Origin: Dokdonella sp.
GTDB lineage: Bacteria > Pseudomonadota > Gammaproteobacteria > Xanthomonadales > Rhodanobacteraceae
Assembly (NCBI RefSeq): GCF_017744955.1
Contig: NZ_JAGIAG010000001.1
Coordinates: 186,001-250,000, forward strand
DNA: 64,000 nucleotides
Direction: 5' to 3'
The notes below the pieces were generated by a model. It was given only the letters and a program-made list of their open reading frames with translations. It was not told the origin of the DNA and ran no database searches. Of this stretch, positions 28,527 through 42,873 are shown piece after piece. Numbering within the stretch: the stretch's first letter is position 1; each line of letters begins with the position of its first letter. A program made the position numbers and the translations under genes.

Positions 28527-29525
28527 TCACGCCGCCGCGGCGAACTCCGCGGCGGCGCCGGCAGCCAGCGCGTCGAAGTATTCGCGCGTCAATCGCTGCT
28601 GTTCGCTCGCGCTCTCGGCGCGGTTCGCCACCGCGCGGAACGCCGCGTTCTCCGGCCGGTCCTTCGCGTACCAGCCGAGGTGCTTGCGCGCGATGCGTAC
28701 GCCCTGCGCCTCGCCGTAGAACGCGTACAGGTCCTCGAGGTGGCCGAGCAGGATGCGCTGCACCTCGCGCGGCGTGACCGGCGGCAGCGTCTCGCCGGTG
28801 GCGAGGAAGTGGGCGATCTCGCGGAAGATCCACGGCCGCCCCTGCGCCGCGCGGCCGATCATCACCGCGTCGGCATTCGTCGCCGTGAGCACCTGGCGCG
28901 CCTTCTGCGGCGAGTCGACGTCGCCGTTGGCGAACACCGGGATCGAGATCGCGGCCTTGATCGCCGCGATCGTGTCGTACTCGGCCTCGCCTTCGTACAA
29001 GTCGGCGCGCGTGCGGCCGTGCACGGCCAGCGCGGCGACGCCGGCGTTCTCGGCGATCTTCGCGATCGCCACGCCGTTGCGGTTCTCGCGGTTCCAGCCG
29101 GTGCGGATCTTCAGCGTCACCGGCACGGCGACGGCGTTCACGACCGCGTCGAGGATGCGCCCGACCAGCGCCTCGTCCTGCAGCAGCGCGCTGCCGGACC
29201 AGACGTTGCAGACCTTCTTCGCCGGGCAGCCCATGTTGATGTCGACGATCTGCGCGCCGTGGTCGACGTTGTAGCGCGCCGCCTCGGCCAGCATCGCCGG
29301 ATCGTAGCCGGCGATCTGCACGCTGATCGGGTCGGGCTCGCCGACGTGGTCCATGCGCTTCAAGGATTTCCGCGTCGTCCACAGGCGCGGATCGGCGGTG
29401 GTCATCTCCGACACGGCCAGGCCCGCGCCGAGCCGCTTGCACAGCTGGCGGAACGGCTTGTCGGTGACACCGGCCATCGGCGCGAGCACGACGGGCGGAT
29501 CGATGGCGTGGGAGCCGATGCGCAT
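28527..29525 (-). CDS. dusB: tRNA-dihydrouridine synthase DusB
   Basis: 332-residue flavin-dependent tRNA-modifying enzyme reducing uridine to dihydrouridine in the D-loop. It has a TIM barrel with APMAGVTDKPFR near the N terminus, the active-site DINMGCPAKKVCN motif and the FMN-binding NGDVDSPQKA and MIGRAAQGRPW segments. The NMGCPAKKVCNVWSGSALL form is characteristic of DusB rather than DusA or DusC. ATG 29525 gives MRIGSHAIDPPVVLAPMAGV. In many gammaproteobacteria dusB is followed by fis, but here the gene downstream is the convergent lpxO-like gene and fis is absent. It is divergent from dedA. Confidence 0.93.
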   Translation of the reverse strand: MRIGSHAIDPPVVLAPMAGVTDKPFRQLCKRLGAGLAVSEMTTADPRLWTTRKSLKRMDHVGEPDPISVQIAGYDPAMLAEAARYNVDHGAQIVDINMGCPAKKVCNVWSGSALLQDEALVGRILDAVVNAVAVPVTLKIRTGWNRENRNGVAIAKIAENAGVAALAVHGRTRADLYEGEAEYDTIAAIKAAISIPVFANGDVDSPQKARQVLTATNADAVMIGRAAQGRPWIFREIAHFLATGETLPPVTPREVQRILLGHLEDLYAFYGEAQGVRIARKHLGWYAKDRPENAAFRAVANRAESASEQQRLTREYFDALAAGAAAEFAAAA

Positions 29526-29672
29526 CTGCGCATTGTAGCCGGCCGATCGCCGCGTGCCCGGGCAGCGCGACCGCGACGCGCGCCAGCCGGTAGACTTCGC
29601 GCCCATGACGGCCTTTCCGCTCCCGATGACCTCCACCTGTCCGCCGCTCCGCTCGCAACGGCGCTCGCGCTG

Positions 29673-30347
29673 ATGGCTTTTCTCGAAACCCTGATCCGCC
29701 TTTTCACCGAACACGGCTACATCGCGGTGTTCGTGGTGTTGCTGATGAGCGGCTTCGGCATCCCGCTGCCGGAGGACATCTCCCTCGTCGCCGGCGGCGT
29801 CATCGCCGGCCTCGGCTACGCCGACGTGCACGTGATGGCGGTGGTCGGCCTCGCCGGCGTGCTGATCGGCGACGTGGTCATGTTCCTGACCGGCCGCTAT
29901 TTCGGCAATCGCGTGCTGCGCTGGCGCTGGGTTTCCTACGTGCTGACGCCGCGCCGCTACGCCAAGGTGCAGCACAAGTACGCGCGCTACGGCAGCCGAT
30001 TGATGTTCGTCGCGCGCTTCCTGCCCGGCCTGCGCACGGCGATCTACATCACGGCCGGCATGAGCCGGCGCGTCTCGTTCGCCCAATTCCTCTTCTTCGA
30101 CGGCCTCGCCGCCGCGATCTCGGTGCCGTTCTGGGTCTATCTCGGCTATTTCGGCGCCGAGAACCACCAATGGCTGGTCGCCTGGGTCAAGCGCGGCGAA
30201 AGCGTCGTTCTGGTCGGCGCGCTGCTGCTGATCGGCCTGGTCGCCTGGTTCTGGTGGCGGCGCAAGGGTCGCGCACACGCGCGGCTGCGTGCGCTGCGCG
30301 CGCACCGCGCCAAGCGCCAGGCCCAGCCGCACGATCCAACGCACTGA
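29673..30347 (+). CDS. DedA-family membrane protein
   Basis: 224-residue inner-membrane protein of the DedA/SNARE-associated family. It begins MAFLETLIRLFTEHGYIAVF and has the conserved re-entrant motif GFGIPLPEDISLVAGG, GDVVMFLTGRYFGNRV, and FVARFLPGLRTAIYITAG with the family F-x-R-F-x-P-G-x-R signature. Four or five hydrophobic segments end in a basic cytoplasmic tail (WRRKGRAHARLRALRAHRAK). DedA proteins support membrane homeostasis and lipid-carrier recycling. The precise substrate is not predictable. It is single-gene and divergent from dusB. Confidence 0.9.
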   Translation: MAFLETLIRLFTEHGYIAVFVVLLMSGFGIPLPEDISLVAGGVIAGLGYADVHVMAVVGLAGVLIGDVVMFLTGRYFGNRVLRWRWVSYVLTPRRYAKVQHKYARYGSRLMFVARFLPGLRTAIYITAGMSRRVSFAQFLFFDGLAAAISVPFWVYLGYFGAENHQWLVAWVKRGESVVLVGALLLIGLVAWFWWRRKGRAHARLRALRAHRAKRQAQPHDPTH

Positions 30348-30445
30348 GAGCCAAGGGTTTTCCCCAATGGCGCGCAGCCTCGGCGCGCAGGGACACTCCG
30401 ACACAGCGAGCGCCGGCTGCAGCCGGCCGGACGACGGAGAAGACC

Positions 30446-31885
30446 ATGGGCTTCGGCATCGGCAGCATCACCGGCGCATTCAAGAGCGCGGCGGACTGGG
30501 TCGGCGACAAAGTCGAGGACGGCGCGAAGGCCGTCGGTTCGGCGGCCGAAACGGTCGCGGACACCGCCGTGGACGTCGTCGACCACGGCGCCAAGGCGCT
30601 CGGCGCGGCGCGCGATTTCGTCGGCGACCGTCTGGAGGACGTCGACCACGCCAAGGCCTGGGTCGGCGGAAAGATCGACGGCGCCGTCGACACCGCCGAG
30701 AAGGCCGTCGACGGCTTCCGCGAAAACCTGGTCGAGTTCGGCGAGGAACACGGCGGCTTCGTCGGCAAGACGATCGCGCAGGGCATCTCCAACAACATCG
30801 GCGTGCTCGAAGGCGGCACGCTGGCCGTGTACGACATGGGCAAGGGCGTGGTGCAGCTCGCCGACGGCGCCGGCAAGCTGGTCAATCCGCTGGAATGGGC
30901 GGCACGCGGCGGCGAGAACCTCGACCGGCTGGAAAAGACCGGCAAGGCCGCGCTGGCGATCGGCAGCCTGGCCAGCCCGATCGGCTGGGCGATCAACGGC
31001 GAAGGCAACGCCAACACCGCCAAGGCGCTGTGGAACGGCGTCACCGAGGGCTACCAGGAAGCGGCGAAGGACGGCGACTGGTCGAAGTTCATCGGCCGCG
31101 GCGTGGTCGACATCGGCAGCTTCTTCATCGGCGCCGGCGAGGCGAACGCGGCGATCAAGGGTGCGCGCGCGGCCGACGCGGTCGCCGACGGGGCGCGCGT
31201 GCTGGACGCCGCCGCCGACGTCGGCAAGGCCACGCGCGGCATCGACGCGGCGGCCGACGCCGGACGCATCGCCGACGGCGCCACCGCGGCACGCGTGGGC
31301 ACGCGCGCCGACAAGGTCGCCGAGATCGTCAAGAACGCCGACGCGGCGACGCTCGACAAGATCAAGTCCACCAGCACCTTCGTCACCAACGGCCTCGACA
31401 ATGCCGGCGCCGAGGCGTTCCTGAAGAGTTCCGACGGTCAGCAGATGCTGCGCGCGATGAGCGCCGCCGATCCGGGCGCCGACGCGACCAAGATCTACGG
31501 CCGCGCGATGGACCTGCTGTCGACCGGATCGAAGGCTCCCGAGGTGAAGCCGTTCAACGACGCGCTGGTCAAGATCGTGCCGCAGGGCGAGGGCGTCTCC
31601 GCGTACACGCCGTTCTTCGCCACGATGGACGATCTGCAGGCGGCGGCGAAGTCCGGCCAGAGCCTGGCCGACGCGTTCGGCCTGCCGATCCGCAGCGAGG
31701 CGGCGGTGTACGACATCTACCAGATCGCGCCGAAGGGCGCGGACGTCGACGTGTTCGTGCAGACGATCGCGCCGACCAGCGAACTCGGCGGCGCTGTCGT
31801 CCGCGAGGGGGGTGCGTTACAGTACCTCGTGCTCAACCGGAGCGAGTGGACCGACGCGGTCAAGATCGGCTCCATACCGAATTGA
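30446..31885 (+). CDS. Putative polymorphic toxin with pre-toxin region
   Basis: 479-residue protein with no signal peptide and no recognised enzyme family. Residues 1-100 are Ala/Asp/Val-rich amphipathic repeats (GDKVEDGAKAVGSAAETVAD). Residues 100-245 resemble the pre-toxin/trafficking region of polymorphic toxins (SNNIGVLEGGTLAVYDMGKGV, GVVDIGSFFIGAGEANAAIKG). Residues 250-300 are an Ala-rich linker. The last ~100 residues form a distinct globular domain (TPFFATMDDLQAAAKSGQSL, VYDIYQIAPKG, TIAPTSELGG, LVLNRSEWTDAVKIGSIPN), consistent with a C-terminal toxin. A small gene follows 8 bp later, the arrangement expected for an immunity protein. ATG 30446 has GGAG 7 bases upstream. The toxin assignment and activity are inference; no VgrG, PAAR, Rhs or secretion genes are adjacent. 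Confidence 0.6.
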   Translation: MGFGIGSITGAFKSAADWVGDKVEDGAKAVGSAAETVADTAVDVVDHGAKALGAARDFVGDRLEDVDHAKAWVGGKIDGAVDTAEKAVDGFRENLVEFGEEHGGFVGKTIAQGISNNIGVLEGGTLAVYDMGKGVVQLADGAGKLVNPLEWAARGGENLDRLEKTGKAALAIGSLASPIGWAINGEGNANTAKALWNGVTEGYQEAAKDGDWSKFIGRGVVDIGSFFIGAGEANAAIKGARAADAVADGARVLDAAADVGKATRGIDAAADAGRIADGATAARVGTRADKVAEIVKNADAATLDKIKSTSTFVTNGLDNAGAEAFLKSSDGQQMLRAMSAADPGADATKIYGRAMDLLSTGSKAPEVKPFNDALVKIVPQGEGVSAYTPFFATMDDLQAAAKSGQSLADAFGLPIRSEAAVYDIYQIAPKGADVDVFVQTIAPTSELGGAVVREGGALQYLVLNRSEWTDAVKIGSIPN

Positions 31886-31893
31886 GGTCGATC

Positions 31894-32196
31894 GTGGACA
31901 AGCTTGCGCTGAAATCGGCGGCCGAAAAGTTCGAGCGCGAACTGGCGAAGATCGGCGGCGACCCGGAAGCCGTCTCGCTACGCGCGGCGACGCTGCCGCT
32001 GATCGACGCGGCCAAGGCCGGCCGCATCGAGGCACCGCTGCAATGGCGCGAGATTCCCGGCGCGCGCCTGTTTTCCGAAGGCAACCTGCGCCGCTACGGC
32101 GACCTGGAAGGCGCCTACTCGGCGTTCCGCGTCGAGCTGACCGGCGGTGAATCGGACACGCTGCGCGCGCTGAAAGCGAGCATGCCCTCGCACTGA
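31894..32196 (+). CDS. Small protein, candidate immunity partner
   Basis: 100-residue cytoplasmic protein (MDKLALKSAAEKFERELAKI at the start after GTG initiation) of no recognised family. It has no signal peptide and no membrane segment, and is predicted helical in the first half and mixed in the second (PLQWREIPGARLFSEGNLRR). The GTG at 31894 has GAGG six bases upstream. A TTG at 31882 overlapping the previous stop is a less likely start. Immediate coupling to the toxin-like gene and its small size fit an immunity protein, but this is inferred from context only. It is convergent with ribokinase, 63 bp away. Confidence 0.65.
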   Translation: MDKLALKSAAEKFERELAKIGGDPEAVSLRAATLPLIDAAKAGRIEAPLQWREIPGARLFSEGNLRRYGDLEGAYSAFRVELTGGESDTLRALKASMPSH

Positions 32197-32259
32197 GGGC
32201 GGTTGCCGCCTGCCTGCGCCGCCGAGCCACGTGGGAAGCGGCGCATCGCCATCCCGACA

Positions 32260-33237
32260 TCACCCCAGGGCGTGCATGAAGCGTGCGGCGACCTCGCCGT
32301 GGCGAGGCATCACCGGCGCCGTGCCGACCCGCTCGGTCGACAGCGCCGCGACGCGGTTGGCGTAGCGCACGGCCGCGCGAAACGGCTGCGCCGCGAAACG
32401 CACGATCGCCGCGGCCAGCGCGCCGGAAAACGCGTCGCCGGCGCCGGTCGCGTCGATCGCCTCGACGCGCTCGGGCGCGAGGCGGTAGCAAGCCGCTTCG
32501 TCGCTGCACCATGCGCCGTCCGCGTGCGAGACGAAGCATCCATGGGCACCCAGCGTCAGCACCACGGTCGGCACGCCGAGCCGGCGCGCCAATGCGTGCA
32601 GAGCGGCATCGCCGCTGCGCGCGAGGTCGTCGGCGGCGACCTGTACGCCGGCGAGCTGATCGAGCAGCAGCGCGAACTCGGTTTCGTTCGGCGTGATCAC
32701 GTCGCACAGCGCGAGCAGGGCGGCGTCGGCTTCGGCGCGCACCGGCGCGGGATTCAGCACGCGCAGCAGGCCGTGCCGCGTCGCCCGTTCCAGCGCCGCG
32801 CGCGTCGCCTCGATGCCGTTCTCGAGCTGCAGCAACAACAGCTTCGCACCTGCGAACAGATCGTCCTGCGCGACGACGAACGCCGGCTCCAGCGCCTCGT
32901 TCGCATCGAGCTGCACGACGTTCATCGGCGCGCCGTCGCGATCGACGAAGATGCCCGAGGTCGCGGTCGCGCGGTCGGCATGGATCTGCCAGCGACACGG
33001 CAGCCGCTCGGTCTCGGCGAAGCGCTGCGCGGCGGCGCCGAGCGCGTCGTCGCCGAGCGCACCGACGAACGCGCTCGGTACGCCTTGCCTCGCACAGGCA
33101 ATGGCCTGGTTGAAACCCTTGCCGCCCGGTCCGCTGTAGAACGCCGCAGCCCGGCGTGTCTCGCCGGGCTGCGGAAAACGGTCGAGCCGCCAGATGTGAT
33201 CCTGCACGAAGGAACCGACCACGATCACGTCCGTCAT
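32260..33237 (-). CDS. rbsK: Ribokinase (PfkB family)
   Basis: 325-residue sugar kinase of the PfkB family. It has PfkB signature 1 (FYSGPGGKGFNQAIACARQG, near 34) and signature 2 (IDATGAGDAFSGALAAAIV, with the catalytic Asp in GAGD) in the C-terminal half, plus the NPAPVRAEAD and ITPNETEF segments typical of ribokinases. It would phosphorylate ribose to ribose-5-phosphate. A nucleoside transporter gene is encoded nearby on the same strand, which fits nucleoside/ribose salvage. ATG 33237 is the natural start (MTDVIVVGSFVQDHIWR). No ribose ABC transporter is adjacent. Another PfkB sugar substrate cannot be excluded. Confidence 0.85.
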   Translation of the reverse strand: MTDVIVVGSFVQDHIWRLDRFPQPGETRRAAAFYSGPGGKGFNQAIACARQGVPSAFVGALGDDALGAAAQRFAETERLPCRWQIHADRATATSGIFVDRDGAPMNVVQLDANEALEPAFVVAQDDLFAGAKLLLLQLENGIEATRAALERATRHGLLRVLNPAPVRAEADAALLALCDVITPNETEFALLLDQLAGVQVAADDLARSGDAALHALARRLGVPTVVLTLGAHGCFVSHADGAWCSDEAACYRLAPERVEAIDATGAGDAFSGALAAAIVRFAAQPFRAAVRYANRVAALSTERVGTAPVMPRHGEVAARFMHALG

Positions 33238-33304
33238 CGCCGCTCGCCCGCCCTGTCTTCGAGGCCGGCAGTGTAGCGGCCGCGATCGTATCGGCCGACC
33301 GAAC

Positions 33305-33350
33305 CGATCGGGTCGCGATCGGATCGGATCGGATCGACCCGACCCGATCG
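33305..33350. terminator. Hairpin with internal GGATC tandem repeats
   Basis: 10-bp perfect arms CGATCGGGTC (33305-33314) and GACCCGATCG (33341-33350). They enclose three tandem GGATC units plus a flanking CGATC. It lies just past the OmpA-like gene stop and before the rbsK start. It could terminate the DUF4398-OmpA transcript, but it has no T run and a long loop. Confidence 0.45.
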
Positions 33351-33360
33351 AGCCAATCCG

Positions 33361-34146
33361 TCAGCGCGCCGCCAGGATCACCACGTCCACGCGACGGTCG
33401 CGCACGCTGGAAGGATCGGCGCTGCGCACGGTCACGCGCGCCGGCTCCACGCCGCGCGCGTCGAGGTAGTCGCGCACCGCGTCGGCGCGATCGAGCGCGA
33501 GCGCGCGATCGCCGTCGCCACCGATGCCTTCGACCGCGACGTGCGTGGCCGGCTCCTCGCGCAGCACGCGCGCGAGCTGGTCGAGCGAACGCTCGGCGGT
33601 CGGCGTCGGTTCGCTGCGGCCCGGCTGGAACTGGTATTCGCTGAAGCGCACGACCAGGCCGCGCGCGTCCAGCTGCGATTCCATGTTCGGCAGCCGGCTC
33701 TGGATCGCCATCAGGGTGCGGCGTTCCGGCGGCAGCCATTCCGAGCTTTCCATCACCCGCCGCTCGACGATCTGCGGCGGCGCCACGACGTCCCGCGTGC
33801 CCGCGCGCGCGAGCAGGCGCTCGCGCTCGGCACCGAGGTCGCGGCTGTGCTGTTCGGCGGCGCGCGCGCGGCCGCTGGCTTCGGCGATCTGCACCAGGCG
33901 ATCGGCGACGTAGACGCGCTGTTCGCGCTCGGTCACGTCGAGCACGCGGTAGTCGCGCGCCAGCGAGTTCACGGCGATGTCGGCGTTGGACAGTTCCACG
34001 CCGCCGTTGTCGACGACGCGCGGATCGCGATGCAGGCGATCGAGTTCGTTCTGCAAGCGGACGACTTCCGCCGGCGGCGCCGGCGGCACGCTGACGCAGC
34101 CGGTCAGCGCCAATGCGACGGCGAGGGAAACAGTACGAGCGTTCAT
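33361..34146 (-). CDS. OmpA-family lipoprotein
   Basis: 261-residue envelope protein. The signal sequence ends in a lipobox (LALTGC, Cys17), so it is probably a lipoprotein. The middle (about 30-150) is helical and charged (RVYVADRLVQIAEASGRARA). The C-terminal ~110 residues are an OmpA-like peptidoglycan-binding domain (VVRFSEYQFQPGRSEPTPTAE, ALDRADAVRDYLDARGV). The usual TDxxG motif is altered to GIGGDGDRA, though the Asp and Arg-Ala positions later in the motif are retained. ATG 34146 overlaps the stop of the DUF4398 gene by four bases, so the two are co-translated, an arrangement often seen for DUF4398/OmpA pairs. Confidence 0.85.
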   Translation of the reverse strand: MNARTVSLAVALALTGCVSVPPAPPAEVVRLQNELDRLHRDPRVVDNGGVELSNADIAVNSLARDYRVLDVTEREQRVYVADRLVQIAEASGRARAAEQHSRDLGAERERLLARAGTRDVVAPPQIVERRVMESSEWLPPERRTLMAIQSRLPNMESQLDARGLVVRFSEYQFQPGRSEPTPTAERSLDQLARVLREEPATHVAVEGIGGDGDRALALDRADAVRDYLDARGVEPARVTVRSADPSSVRDRRVDVVILAAR

Positions 34147-34514
34147 GGCGCACCTCCGGCGGAGACTTGAGCGCGCAGCGTGTCGAGGCTGCGTTCGAGT
34201 TCGGTCGCGGCGGTTTCCGCACGCACCTGGCGACTGCGCGCACCGGCGAGTTCGCCGTCGACACGGGCACGCTCGGCGTAGATCAGGCTGTTCGTCCACG
34301 CGCGCGCGTCGAAGGCCTCGAGCGAGGTGTTCAACGTCGTCTGCGCGGTGGCGAAGTCGGCGGGGGCGTAGGTTTGCGCATCGTCGCGGCGCGCGGCCTG
34401 CACCGCGGTGCTCGCCTGTGCCAGGGCGAGTTCGGCGTCCTTTCGGTCGGCGGCCTGCGCGATGCCGCCGTACAGGACAAGCAGCAACGACAGGAGAAGC
34501 GGAAATCGTGACAT
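34143..34514 (-). CDS. DUF4398 periplasmic protein
   Basis: 123-residue exported protein. A signal peptide covers residues 1-21 (MSRFPLLLSLLLVLYGGIAQA). The mature part is an amphipathic helical bundle (ELALAQASTAVQAARRDDAQTYAPADFATAQTTLNT) typical of DUF4398. The APADFATAQ motif is the most family-like segment. It precedes and overlaps the OmpA-like gene, with which it probably forms an envelope-associated pair of unknown function. ATG 34514 has a GGAGG-like ribosome binding site. Confidence 0.85.
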   Translation of the reverse strand: MSRFPLLLSLLLVLYGGIAQAADRKDAELALAQASTAVQAARRDDAQTYAPADFATAQTTLNTSLEAFDARAWTNSLIYAERARVDGELAGARSRQVRAETAATELERSLDTLRAQVSAGGAP

Positions 34515-34632
34515 GGCGACCTCCTCGATGGATGGCCACCGGCGGCCACGGCTGTTGCGCCGCCGGCCCGCTTCCCGTCGTCGAATATGCGAGCGCCGCG
34601 GTGAACGTCGACGAAACTCCGCCGGAGCCGCT

Positions 34633-35949
34633 TCAGAGCTGCTCCAGCACTCCCGCGATCGTCGCAGTCATGAAAGTCGCGATCGAGCCGCCGAGCACCG
34701 CGCGCAGGCCGAGGCGGGCGAGGTCGGCGCGGCGATTGGGCGCCAGTCCGCCGATGCCGCCGATCTGGATCGCGATCGAGGAGAAGTTGGCGAAGCCGCA
34801 CAGCGCGTAGGTCGCGATCAGCTGGCTCTGCTGGCTGAGCTGCGACAGGTGCTTGGACATGTCGACGTAGGCGACGAATTCGTTGATGACGATCTTCTGG
34901 CCGATGAAGCTGCCGACCAGCGGCGCTTCGCCCCACGGCACGCCGATCAGCCAGGCCAACGGGGCGAGCAGCCAGCCGAACAAGGTCTGCAGCGACAGCT
35001 CGACCGGATGGCCGGCCTGCGCGCTGAGCCACGCGTTGAGCGAGGAATCGGGAGCCGCGCCCCAGGCGTGCGTGCCGAGCCACTGGAACGGCGCGTTGAG
35101 CAGGGCGACCAGCGCGATGAAGGCGAGCAGCATCGCGCCGACGTTGAGCGCCAGGCGCAGGCCGTCGGCAGCGCCGGCGGCGGCCGCGTCGATCACGTTC
35201 GCGGTGGTCTTCTCGACCTCGAGCTTGACCGTGCCGCGCGTCAGCGGCTCGCCGGTCTCCGGCACCAGGATCTTGGCCAGCATCATCGTCGCCGGCGCGG
35301 CCATGATGCTGGCGGTGAGCAGGTGCGTGGCGAAGAACACGCGCTGCGCCGGATCCTCGCCGCCGAGCAGGCCGACGTAGGCGGCCATCACGGAACCCGC
35401 GATGTGCGCCATGCCGCCGATCATCACCGTCATCAGCTCCGACTGCGTCATGCGCTCGATGTAGGGCTTGATCGTCAGCGGCGCCTCGGTCTGGCCGATG
35501 AAGACGCTGGCGCAGACGCTGGTGGTCTCCGCGCCGGACACGTTCATGACCTTGGTGATGACCCAGGCCATGCCCTTGACGATCTGCTGCATGAAGCCGA
35601 TGTGGTAGAGCACGCCGGTCAGCGCGGCGAAGAAGATGATCGTCGGCAGCACCTGCACGGCGAACACGAAGCCGAACTTCGACACGTCCATGAAGCTGCC
35701 GAAGATGAAGTCGGAGCCGACCCTCACGAAATCCAGCAGTCTGACGAAGCCGGTGGCGATCGCGTTGAACACCTCGCGCCCGAGCGGCAGCTTGAGCACG
35801 ATCGTGGCGAACACGATCTGCAGCACCAGGCCGGTGAGGACCAGCCGCCAGCTCACCGCGCGCTTGTCGTTGGAAAACGCGAACGCGATCGCGATCAGCA
35901 CCGCGAGGCCGAACAGTCCGAACGCGATGTGACCCAGCGCCTGCAGCAT
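34633..35949 (-). CDS. nupC: CNT-family nucleoside transporter (NupC-like)
   Basis: 438-residue inner-membrane concentrative nucleoside transporter, importing nucleosides with a cation. It has about ten hydrophobic segments and the family motifs TSVCASVFIGQTEAPLTIKPY, MIGGMAHIAGSVMAAYVGLLGG, AAPATMMLAKI and the C-terminal GQKIVINEFVAYVD with YALCGFANFSSIAIQIGGIG. Length (about 400-440) and motifs fit the bacterial NupC branch. ATG 35949 follows a normal spacing. It lies about 120 bp upstream of the DUF4398-OmpA pair and on the same strand as rbsK, consistent with ribonucleoside salvage but not proof of one operon. Confidence 0.92.
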   Translation of the reverse strand: MLQALGHIAFGLFGLAVLIAIAFAFSNDKRAVSWRLVLTGLVLQIVFATIVLKLPLGREVFNAIATGFVRLLDFVRVGSDFIFGSFMDVSKFGFVFAVQVLPTIIFFAALTGVLYHIGFMQQIVKGMAWVITKVMNVSGAETTSVCASVFIGQTEAPLTIKPYIERMTQSELMTVMIGGMAHIAGSVMAAYVGLLGGEDPAQRVFFATHLLTASIMAAPATMMLAKILVPETGEPLTRGTVKLEVEKTTANVIDAAAAGAADGLRLALNVGAMLLAFIALVALLNAPFQWLGTHAWGAAPDSSLNAWLSAQAGHPVELSLQTLFGWLLAPLAWLIGVPWGEAPLVGSFIGQKIVINEFVAYVDMSKHLSQLSQQSQLIATYALCGFANFSSIAIQIGGIGGLAPNRRADLARLGLRAVLGGSIATFMTATIAGVLEQL

Positions 35950-36265
35950 GCTTGTTCTCCCCCAAGCGCCTGTGCGCCGGCAATCGGGGGAATGTAGAGC
36001 AGCGGCAAATGCCTATGCAAGGCGAAGCGATCGCAGACGTTCCGTTCCGCCGGCGGGAAGGATGCCGCCACCGTTTTGCGTGATCCGCTCGCGGGAGAGG
36101 ACGGGCGAATGCGGACCGGGGCCGTCGGCTCGAACGCGGCGCGACGGTGCGGTTTCTGCGTTTCCCCGTCCACTCGCGCGTCCTGCGCTCGCCCTCGGTC
36201 GTCGCAGGACGGCTTCGATCCTCCGCCGGCGGGAGGGTGACGGCGCCTGTCCACCACGGGAGCCT
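35950..36265. other. Divergent intergenic region between nupC and gltB, no gene seen
   Basis: About 316 bp with no supported coding sequence. It should contain the nupC promoter. It has short GC-rich inverted repeats but no recognised riboswitch. Confidence 0.4.
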
Positions 36266-36294
36266 TTGACGCTTTGCAGCAAATATGTTCTAGT
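36266..36294 (+). promoter_or_regulatory. Probable sigma-70 promoter of gltBD
   Basis: -35 TTGACG (36266-36271), 17-bp spacer, -10 TCTAGT (36289-36294). Transcription would start near 36301, leaving a leader of about 107 nt before the gltB ATG. It is the best promoter match in this gap. Confidence 0.6.
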
Positions 36295-36407
36295 CGGCGC
36301 GAGCGTTCCCCTCCCGGAGTGACTTCAGGAATGGGCGTCTATACGTCCATCCGCGAGTCGTCGTCGACGCGGACTCCGGCGAGGCGCGCCATGCGGAGGT
36401 GCGCACG

Positions 36408-42340
<5,933 letters not shown>

Positions 42341-42356
42341 AGCGCGATCCGAAAGA

Positions 42357-42389
42357 CGTCGTCATTCCCGCGAATGCGGGATGACGACG
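42357..42389. terminator. Bidirectional hairpin between gltD and msrB
   Basis: Long stem with arms CGTCGTCAT-CCCGC and GCGGGATGACGACG (one bulged T, GAAT loop), followed on the plus strand by CGTTTTCC. It belongs to the same repeat family as 9218-9245. Its position between convergent genes fits a two-way terminator. Confidence 0.7.
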
Positions 42390-42420
42390 ATCGACGTTTT
42401 CCGACTTACCCCGAAACCGC

Positions 42421-42873
42421 TCAGGCAGCGCCGGCGGCCTGCGGCGCGAACTCCAGCGCCGCCGAGTTCAGGCAGTAGCGCAGCCGCGTCGGCGGCGGCC
42501 CGTCCGGGAACACGTGGCCGAGGTGGCCGTCGCAGCGCGCGCAGCGGATCTCGGTGCGCACCATGCCGTAGCTGGTGTCGCGCACCTCGCGGATGTGCGC
42601 CGGATCGAACGGCTCGTAGAAGCTCGGCCAGCCGGTGCCGGACTCGAACTTCGTCGCCGAGCGGAACAGCGGCAGCGCGCACAGCCGGCACTGGTAGACG
42701 CCGGTGCCTTTTTCCTCGAGCAGCCCGCCGCAGAACGGCGGCTCGGTGCCGTGGTCGATCATCACGCGGCGCTCCTCCGCGCTGAGACGCGCGGCGAGGC
42801 GCTCGCGCTCGGCGGCGGACAGCGGGGTGAGGTCATAGCCCGATGCGGAAACGTTCGTCGCGGACGTGCTCAT
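42421..42873 (-). CDS. msrB: Peptide-methionine (R)-S-oxide reductase
   Basis: 150-residue enzyme reducing the R-epimer of methionine sulfoxide in proteins. Zinc-binding Cys62/Cys65 (CRLC) and Cys111/Cys114 (CARC) are present, as are GTGWPSFYEP, GHLGHVFPDGP and the catalytic Cys134 in RYCLNSAALEF. No signal peptide, so it acts in the cytoplasm. ATG 42873 overlaps the msrA stop by four bases (ATGA), so MsrA and MsrB are made together. Confidence 0.95.
   Translation of the reverse strand: MSTSATNVSASGYDLTPLSAAERERLAARLSAEERRVMIDHGTEPPFCGGLLEEKGTGVYQCRLCALPLFRSATKFESGTGWPSFYEPFDPAHIREVRDTSYGMVRTEIRCARCDGHLGHVFPDGPPPTRLRYCLNSAALEFAPQAAGAA

Noticed and set aside
29606-29672. A short ATG open frame just before dedA
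   Set aside because: About 22 codons with no ribosome binding site or conserved feature; more likely leader sequence of dedA.
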